A DNA stretch of 64,000 nt from Ovis canadensis (Eukaryota; Chordata; Mammalia; Artiodactyla; Bovidae): NCBI RefSeq assembly GCF_042477335.2, contig NC_091250.1, forward strand, positions 132,405,384 to 132,469,383. Reading direction: 5' to 3'. The position numbers and the translations under genes were made by a program. Under the pieces are notes generated by a model. The model did no database searches, was not told the origin of the DNA, and saw nothing but the letters and a program-made list of their open reading frames with translations. Shown here in pieces: positions 58,081 through 64,000 of this stretch. Positions within the stretch are counted from its first letter, which is position 1, and each line of letters begins with the position of its first letter.

Positions 58081-59085
58081 ACTGGAGACTTGGCAGATAG
58101 GATGCTCTTCAACATTGTAAACACCCAATTGCTTCTACTAAAAACAACCAGGCTCTAGTAGAGCAATTTTTGCAGTCTCAGGAGAGGAAGGCCTTAAACA
58201 CACCGCAATGCAAGCTGGAAGCTGCTTCTATTGGAAAAGGCACCTCCAGAAGGACGCTTTTCGGGTTCACTGGAAAAGCCCTTATCAGGGGCTGCTGAGC
58301 CACCCTCGTGCCACCAAGCTCCAGGGAATAGACTCTGGGATAAAAGAAAGCATCAGTTCTGACTAGGCCTGCACACTCTCGGTGACCTGAGCTGGTCACC
58401 TGTAGCTGCAGCTGATGGTATCCGATGGCACAGCTTTCACAAGATGTCCAGACCAGGCCTCTTAGAAAGTTCAGAGTTCACAGGAGTCTGTCTCATCCAG
58501 ACTATAAACTGACTCAGGATTTTCACGCAAATTCATAGTCTTCGTATTTGTAACCCACAGGCTGTATTCTTTGATAAAACAAGTAGCTCCAGTCTTTTGA
58601 GGTAAAGACACTATTTAATTACTCCGTGTTTCTTCCCCTGCAGTCATCCCAAAGTGCTCGTTTAGTTTCTGCAGTTTTGAGTGTGCCCTTGCTGAACTCA
58701 CTACTCTAATAAACAGATTTTAGATGAGAAATACCTGAGAGATCTCCTTCCCACCCATCCTTGTCACTACAATGTAACACGATAGGCTTCTAATCTGTGC
58801 GCTTTCCCTCTGACATGGGACACAGCACCTAGGAAAGGGCCTTCCTGGCATCAAGGGGCAAAAGGGCAAAAGACGAACAACAGCCCTGACTCCTGAGCAG
58901 CCGTGCTGTCAGAGAGCCACTGAGCAGAGGGGGAGGTGGCGAAGACTGATAAGAGGAAACCTGCTGAAATGCAGTCAGGAGGATAGAATGGGAAGCCCAC
59001 ACACGTGGAGCGCTTCACAGCACTGCAGGCAGACGTGGGGGACAGCCTGGGTCTGGCCGCAGACCAGACAGGGAGCACCACCGGG
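58081..59085. other. Intergenic DNA, unassigned
   Basis: Mixed sequence with no recognised repeat or exon. Its left part may still be ERV pol debris. The right part (58850-59085) is purine-rich, with GGAGG motifs. Confidence 0.4.
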
Positions 59086-59190
59086 AGCCCGGCCCGAGGA
59101 GGGCACGGGGCCCAGCTGAGCGATAAGCCAGAGGAGGGCATGGAGTCCCAGCTGAGCGATAAGCCAGAGGAGGGGACGGGGCCCAGCTGA
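59086..59190. repeat. Tandem triplication (about 35 bp unit) at a BovB 5' junction
   Basis: CCCAGCTGAG(C/T)GAT recurs at 59111, 59147 and 59182, and CGATAAGCCAGAGGAGGG occurs twice. The last copy runs directly into BovB sequence (GTGATTTCAAACCCTGG). Confidence 0.85.
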
Positions 59191-60650
59191 GTGATTTCAA
59201 ACCCTGGAAGACGATGCTATGAAAGTGTGTAGCATTCACACACTAAAGTGCACTCAATATGCCGGCAAATTTGGAAGACTCAGCAGTGGCCAGAGGACTG
59301 GAAAAGCTCAGCTTTCATTCCAATCCCAAAGAAAGGCAATGCCAAAGAATGCTCAAACTACTGCACAACTGAACTCATCTCACACGCTAGTAAAGTAATG
59401 CTCAACAATCTCCAAGCCAGGCTTCAGCAATACGTGAACCGTGAACTTCCAGATGTTCAAGGTGGTTTTACAAAAGGCAGAGGAACCAGAGATCAAATTG
59501 CCAACATCCACTGGATCATCGAAAAAGCAATAGAGTTCCAGAAAAACATCTATTTCTGCTTTATTGACGATGCCAAGGTCTTTGACTATGTGGATCACAA
59601 TAAACTGGAAAATTCTGAAAGAGATGGGAATACCAGACCACCTGACTTGCCTCTTGAGAAACCTGGATGCAGGTCAGGAAGCAACAGTTAGAAGTTGACA
59701 TAGAACAACAGACTGGTTCCAAAAAGGAAAAGGAGTGCGTCAAGGCTGTATCTTGTCACCCTGCTTATTTAACTTCTATGCCGAGTACATCATGAGAAAC
59801 GCTGGACTGGAAGAAACACAAGCTGGAATCAAGATTGCCGGCAGAAATATCAATAACCTCAGATATGCACATGACACCACCCTTATGGCAGAAAGTGAAG
59901 AGGAACTAAAGAGCCTCTTGATGAAAGTGAAAGAGGAGAGTGAAAAAGTTGGCTTAAAGCTCAACATTGAGAAAAAGAAGATCATGGCATCCGGTCCCAT
60001 CACTTCATGGGAAATAGATGGGGAAAGAGTGGAAACAGTGTCAGACTTTATTTTTCTGGGCTCCAAAATCACTGCAGATGGTGACTGCAGCCGTGAAATT
60101 AAAAGATGCTTACTCCTTCGAAGGAAACTTATGACCAACCTAGATAGTATATTCAAAAGCAGAGACATTACTTTGCCAACAAAGGTCCGTCTAGTCAAGG
60201 CTATGGTTTTTTCCAGTGATCATGTGTGGATGAGAGAGTTGGACTGTGAAGAAGGCTGAGCGCCGAAGAATTGATGCTTTTGAACTGTGGTGTTGGAGAA
60301 GACTCTTGAGAGTCCCTTGGACTGCAAGGAGATCCAACCAGTCCATCCTAAAGGAGATCAGTCCTGGGTGTTCTTTGGAAGGAATGATGCTAAAGCTGAA
60401 ACTCCAGTACTTTGGCCACCTCATGCGAAGAGTTGACTCATTGGAAAAGACTCTGATGCTGGGAGGGATTGGGGGCAGGAGGAGAAGAGGACGGCAGAGG
60501 ATGAGATGGTTGGATGGCATCAGCAACTCAATGGACATGAGTTTGGGTAAACTCTGGGAGTTGGTGATGGACAGGGAGGCCTGGCGTGCTGAGATTCATG
60601 GAGTTGCAAAGAGTTGGACACGACTGAGCGACTGAACTGAACTGAACTGG
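59191..60650 (+). mobile_element. BovB LINE, 5'-truncated (about 1.46 kb)
   Basis: From TTTCAAACCCTGGAAGACGA to the 3' end ..GACTGAACTGAACTGAACTG. An open frame (59735-60259) covers part of the RT, but the catalytic box reads YAHD instead of YADD, so this copy is dead. A small palindromic insert (AGTGTGTAGCATTCACACACT) sits at about 59223. Confidence 0.93.
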
Positions 60651-60739
60651 TCATAAACCATCTCAATAAAGGAAATGTCATAATAAAATGAGTAATATGA
60701 ATGTTTTGGCTTCGCAGCACATAGAAAAGTCGTGTTTAC

Positions 60740-61000
60740 ACTGTGCTATGGTGGCTCAGACGGTAAAGCATCTGCCTGCAATGTGGGAGACCCAGGTTCA
60801 ATCCTTGCATTGGGAAGATCCCCTGGAGAAGGAAATGGCAACCTACGCCAGCATTCTTGCCTGGAGAATCCCATGGACAGAGGAGTCTGGTGGGCCACAG
60901 TCCATGGGGTAGTAAAGAGTCGGACAGGTCTGAGGGCGGAGCCTGGTGGGCTGCCGTCTATGGGGTCTCAGAGTCAGATACGACTGAAGCGACTTAGCAG
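60740..61000 (+). mobile_element. Bov-tA SINE with an extra Bov-A-like tail
   Basis: GGTGGCTCAGACGGTAAAGC head and a full Bov-A body, followed by a second partial Bov-A end (GGAGCCTGGTGGGCTGCCGT..). Confidence 0.9.
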
Positions 61001-61499
61001 CCGCAGAGCGACTGAAACTGTTTCAGTTGCATAGCCTATTAGGAGTGCCACAGACAGGAATGTCTCCGAGCCCTAACCACGCGGCCTGCGGGCGTGTGGG
61101 CACAGGCACCCTGTACTGCGTCCCCCAGTCTCCACAACACACCTGAGGGGTGGGGGCAGCCAGCCTTGACCTCTCTGCAGCGGAGGAGGTGTGAGCTGGC
61201 TACACTTATAATTCTGATTATACCAGCTTGTGAGTGTCTTCCCTGGGCTCAGCCCAAGCTCGGGTATGGATTATGTAGAGGGGGAAAAAACGCCACGCTG
61301 CTCTCAGGGGACCCAGGGACGGGGGCAGAGAAGGGTGTGCCAGGGAACCTTCGAAAGACCACAGGTGTGCTTGGGCATTACAGTGGAGGACACTCGGAGT
61401 CTGAAAAAGTAAACAGCCGTGGAGCCATGGGAAAACCCTCGGAGTCGGCCTGGGAGCCGGCAGATGGAGCGGATGGAGAAACAGGGCAGGAAAGGGCCA
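61001..61499. other. DNA just upstream of the TNIP2 CpG island
   Basis: No repeat or exon recognised. The sequence becomes GC-rich toward 61500. Confidence 0.45.
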
Positions 61500-62311
61500 G
61501 CTCCCTCCTGCCTTCTACCCTAAGAGCAGTTCTTACACCTCGGAGAGGGGATGCGGGCTCTGGAATCTCGCTGGTGGGCTGGGTACCTCGCCGGGCTCAG
61601 TTCCTGGAAGGTCGCCCTTTTCCCGGTGCTCGGCGTGGCAGACGGCCTGCAGCCCAGGGGTCCGGGCCCACGCTCGGGGCTAACACTCGGGGTCGTCTCT
61701 CTGGCCACTTCTTTTCCTTCCGTCAGGAGCGAAATAGAGGCCGTTTGACCCCTCTCCTTGTCCGCGCCTGACTCGCTGAAAGCTCCCGCGACACGAGCCG
61801 ATGAGGCTGCTGGGACAGGCCAGGAACCGCGGGTGGAGCGGCCGCAGGACCCGGGCGGGTGGGGACCCTGCGTGGCCAAGGTCCGCGCGGCAGGCAGGGT
61901 CCAGATCTCCTCGGGGGCGGGGCCTGGCGGCTCGGCGAGGGCGGGACCCAGCTGTCCGCGGGGCGGGGCCTGCCGGCTAGGCGGGAGGCGGGTCAGGCTC
62001 TCCGTGGGGGCGGGGTCTGGCGGCTCGGCGAGGGCGGGGGCACGCTGTCCGCGGGGGGCGGGGCCAGCCTCTCGGCGGGGGCGGGGGCACGCTGTCCGCG
62101 GGGGGCGGGGCCAGCCTCTCGGCGGGGGCGGGGGCACGCTGTCCGCGGGGGGCGGGGCCAGCCTCTCGGCGCGGGGCGGGCCCGGGATCTCCGCGGAGGG
62201 CGGGGCGCGCCGGGAAAAGTTCCGGGAAGGTGGGCCGCCCCACTGCTCCCCCGGCCCAGACCCGGCACGGAAGTTGCCGGCGGTCCGCGCCTCCGGGACG
62301 GGTCCGCAGCC
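61500..62311 (+). promoter_or_regulatory. TNIP2 CpG-island promoter and 5' UTR
   Basis: CpG-dense, TATA-less region directly upstream of the TNIP2 start codon, with many GGGCGGGGC boxes between about 61915 and 62200, partly organised as a 47-bp tandem repeat. A TTCCGGGAAG element (62220-62229) lies about 85 bp upstream of the ATG and looks like an ETS/STAT-type site. The transcription start is not defined. Confidence 0.75.
61995..62175 (+). repeat. 47-bp GC-box minisatellite in the TNIP2 promoter
   Basis: The motif CACGCTGTCCGCGGGGGGCG recurs at 62041, 62088 and 62135, a period of exactly 47 bp, followed each time by GGGCCAGCCTCTCGGCG. One more degenerate unit precedes (about 61995-62040). 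Each unit carries two GC boxes, so copy number sets the Sp1-type site count. Confidence 0.85.
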
Positions 62312-62590
62312 ATGTCGTCCGGGGATGCGGAGTCCGGGGGGCGGGAGGGCGCCCCAAGCGCGGCTGCCGCGCTTTGCGGCCTGTACCACGAGGCGGGGCA
62401 GCGGCTGAAGCGCCTGCAAGACCAGCTGGCGGCCCGGGACGCCCTCATCGCGCGCCTCCGCGCCCGGCTCGCCGCGCTCGAGGGGGACGCGGCGCCGTCG
62501 CTCGTGGACGCGCTGCTGGAGCAGGTGGCGCGCTTCCGGGAGCAGCTGCGGCAGCGGGACGGCGGCGCCGCGGAGGCCGCGCTGCGCCAG
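62312..62590 (+). CDS. TNIP2: TNIP2 exon 1 (ABIN-2 N-terminus, 93 codons; gene continues off the window)
   Basis: The ATG at 62312 starts [13 protein letters not shown].. and the exon ends ..ALRQ exactly at CAG before the donor GTGCGG (phase 0). The segment [20 protein letters not shown], and the following leucine/arginine-rich helix through [20 protein letters not shown], match the N-terminal coiled coil of TNIP2/ABIN-2 almost residue for residue as I recall the human protein. ABIN-2 binds A20 and ubiquitin, restrains NF-kB activation, and stabilises TPL2 (MAP3K8) with NF-kB1 p105. The frame is open upstream of the ATG, so the start is chosen by family match and a purine at -3. The very N-terminus is less conserved than the coiled coil. 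The remaining exons lie beyond 64000. Confidence 0.95.
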
Positions 62591-63880
62591 GTGCGGGGCG
62601 GCGGGGCCAGGCTTCCCGGGGGCTCCCGGGGGCGCGTGTCCCCGGAGGGCGCGTGTGCCCGTCGGGCGTGAGGCGTGCGTGGTCTGCCGCGGCGGAGCCG
62701 CTGCGTGTGGGGTTCTGGGCGGTGCGCGCCGCGAGGGGTGTAAGGGCTGAGCGTCGAGCCGGGCTCTGCCGTGCGTGTGCGCCTTGGCTCAGGGGATGTG
62801 CGTGCGTGTGCTGGCTTTTGAGGCGTCTGAGCCTTGCTGCGTCTGAAGGTGTGTGTCTCGCTCCCTCAGGTTCTGAGAGGTGTGTGTGCCAGTTAGTCTG
62901 GGGGCCGTGTGACCCTGTCGGTTGGGAGGGGTTTGTCCTCTCTGACGGTATGGGATGGATGTCGAGGTGGTTCTGAGGGCTGTGTGCGTGTTGGTGTGTG
63001 TGCGGCGTTACCATGTGGGGCCTGAGGGGTGTGTGTCCCTGTGGGTTATGAGGGGCGTGTCTGTTCCAGCGTCGGGTCTGAGGGGTGGTTGCGACCATGT
63101 TGGGTGCTTAGTGCTGTGTGTGTGTGTGTGTGTGTGTGATTTCTCAGGTGAGTGTGCGTTGGCTTCTGGGGGGTGTGTGTGGCTTTGCTGAGTCTGGCGG
63201 TTGTGTGTCCCGAAGGTTCTGAGGAGTGTGTGTGCCCATGTTGTGGTGTGCTTGCGCGGCCCGTGGGCTCTAAGGGATCTGCGCTCCTCTTAAGGGTTGT
63301 GTGGTTCTGAGGGTTTGTACGTTCGGTTGTGCTGAGCCGTCTGCTCCCTGGTTGGCTTCTGAGGGATGTGTGTGTCTGTGTGGTTCTGAGGCTTGCCCCT
63401 GTTGGGATCCGCCCATTTTGGTCCTGAAGGGTACGTGTGTCTGTGCTGGTTTTGAGGAGTGTGTGTTTCTGTGTTGGGTTCTGGAGGATTCTGCTCGGAG
63501 AGGTTGTGTGCCTCTTAGATCTGAGGGTTGTTGCGTCGCTGCTGGCTCTCGGGTGTGTGTCAGGCTCGTTATCTGCTCCCATGTTGGGGCTGAGGACTGT
63601 CTCCCCGGGCTCCGTTCTGAGAGGTGTTGGTGCTTCTATCGATTCTAGAGGCTGTGTGTCTGTAGCAGCTCTGAGTGGTGTGTGTGTGGGTTTGGGGTGC
63701 TGGGTGTGTTTACCCCTACTGGGTCTGAGATGTGTGTGTGCGCCTGTGCAGAGTCTGGGGGTGTGCCTGTGCCCGTGGTGGGTTCTGAAGGGTGATGGTC
63801 CCTGACTGTGTTGAGGGCTGTGTGCCTGGGTTGTGTCTGAGGGTTACGTGCGCCCATATTAATTCTAAGGAGTGTGTGGT
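62591..63880 (+). repeat. TNIP2 intron 1 start: degenerate GT-rich minisatellite
   Basis: Intron sequence in which variants of TTCTGAGGGGTGTGTGT recur every 30-60 bp from about 62860 to 63850, with spacers of CC/TG-rich sequence. A pure GT run sits at about 63113-63138. No coding evidence. Confidence 0.6.
63113..63138. repeat. (GT)n microsatellite
   Basis: About 13 uninterrupted GT dinucleotides inside TNIP2 intron 1. Confidence 0.9.
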
Positions 63881-63884
63881 TGCA

Positions 63885-64000
63885 TTGTTTTTAATTAGCT
63901 TGTTTACAGTTTATTTTTAATCGGAGGATAATTGCTTCTGCCATAGGTCACGCGAGTCAGCCGTGGGGACACTTACGTCCCTTGCCTCTTGCCCCACCCC
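63885..64000. mobile_element. Artiodactyl L1-type 3' repeat fragment
   Basis: The sequence containing TTAATCGGAGGATAATTGCT, followed by a TCTGCCATAGGTCA-like stretch, resembles a repeat common in cattle and sheep genomes. The element at 50800-51075 looks like the adjoining part of the same family. The class assignment (L1 3' end) is tentative. Confidence 0.45.

Noticed and set aside
61758-62671. Open frames across the TNIP2 CpG island other than the TNIP2 frame
   Set aside because: GC-box minisatellite keeps several frames open; only the frame starting at 62312 matches a known protein.

Overview
The window is a vertebrate nuclear genomic segment from a ruminant (cattle, sheep or goat type). 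No bacterial, phage or CRISPR-like structure is present. The host call rests on many copies of the BovB (RTE) LINE and the Bov-tA/Bov-A2 tRNA-derived SINEs, which characterise ruminants, and on two mammalian genes with spliced exons. I cannot tell which ruminant it is.

Layout. Positions 1 to about 32.5 kb hold the 5' part of SH3BP2 (SH3 domain-binding protein 2, 3BP2) on the minus strand. Seven consecutive coding exons between 417 and 7190 encode the start codon, the whole PH domain, the acidic tyrosine-containing linker and the proline-rich region. All join in frame at GT/AG sites. The exons for the tankyrase-binding motif and the SH2 domain lie beyond position 1. A CpG island at about 8.0-8.7 kb holds an alternative first coding exon (8202-8365) that splices in frame and adds 56 residues. 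A second CpG island at about 32.1-32.95 kb holds a distal, apparently non-coding first exon, so about 25 kb of the window (7.2-32.5 kb) is first intron for that transcript. At the other end, TNIP2 (ABIN-2) starts on the plus strand: promoter CpG island 61.5-62.7 kb, coding exon 1 at 62312-62590, then the beginning of intron 1. The two genes are divergently transcribed, with about 30 kb of intergenic DNA between their promoters. As I recall it, SH3BP2 and TNIP2 are also divergent neighbours at human 4p16.3.

The intergenic space (33-61 kb) is mostly retroelement debris: several 5'-truncated BovB copies, many Bov-tA/Bov-A2 and CHR-like SINEs, old L1 pieces including an antisense ORF1 relic at 42.1-43.3 kb, and degenerate endogenous retrovirus (ERV) sequence. 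The ERV material comprises an inverted pair of LTR ends around a GC-rich core (43.5-46.5 kb), two copies of a gag-like block about 4.7 kb apart, two different LTR-like units (51.4-53.7 kb), and broken gag and pol remains to about 58.1 kb. Nested insertions with target-site duplications can be ordered in several places, notably at 9.6-12.2 kb (L1), 39.2-39.9 kb (L1) and 43.5-44.8 kb (LTR). A retroposed U6 snRNA copy with a clean 15-bp target-site duplication sits inside a BovB at 23.4 kb.

I found no convincing undescribed gene system. The items most worth a second look are promoter and intronic minisatellites (25-bp array in SH3BP2, 47-bp GC-box array in the TNIP2 promoter), the alternative 3BP2 N-terminus, the inverted-LTR/GC-rich unit, and the U6-in-BovB insertion. 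Most long open frames in the GC-rich parts are composition artefacts.
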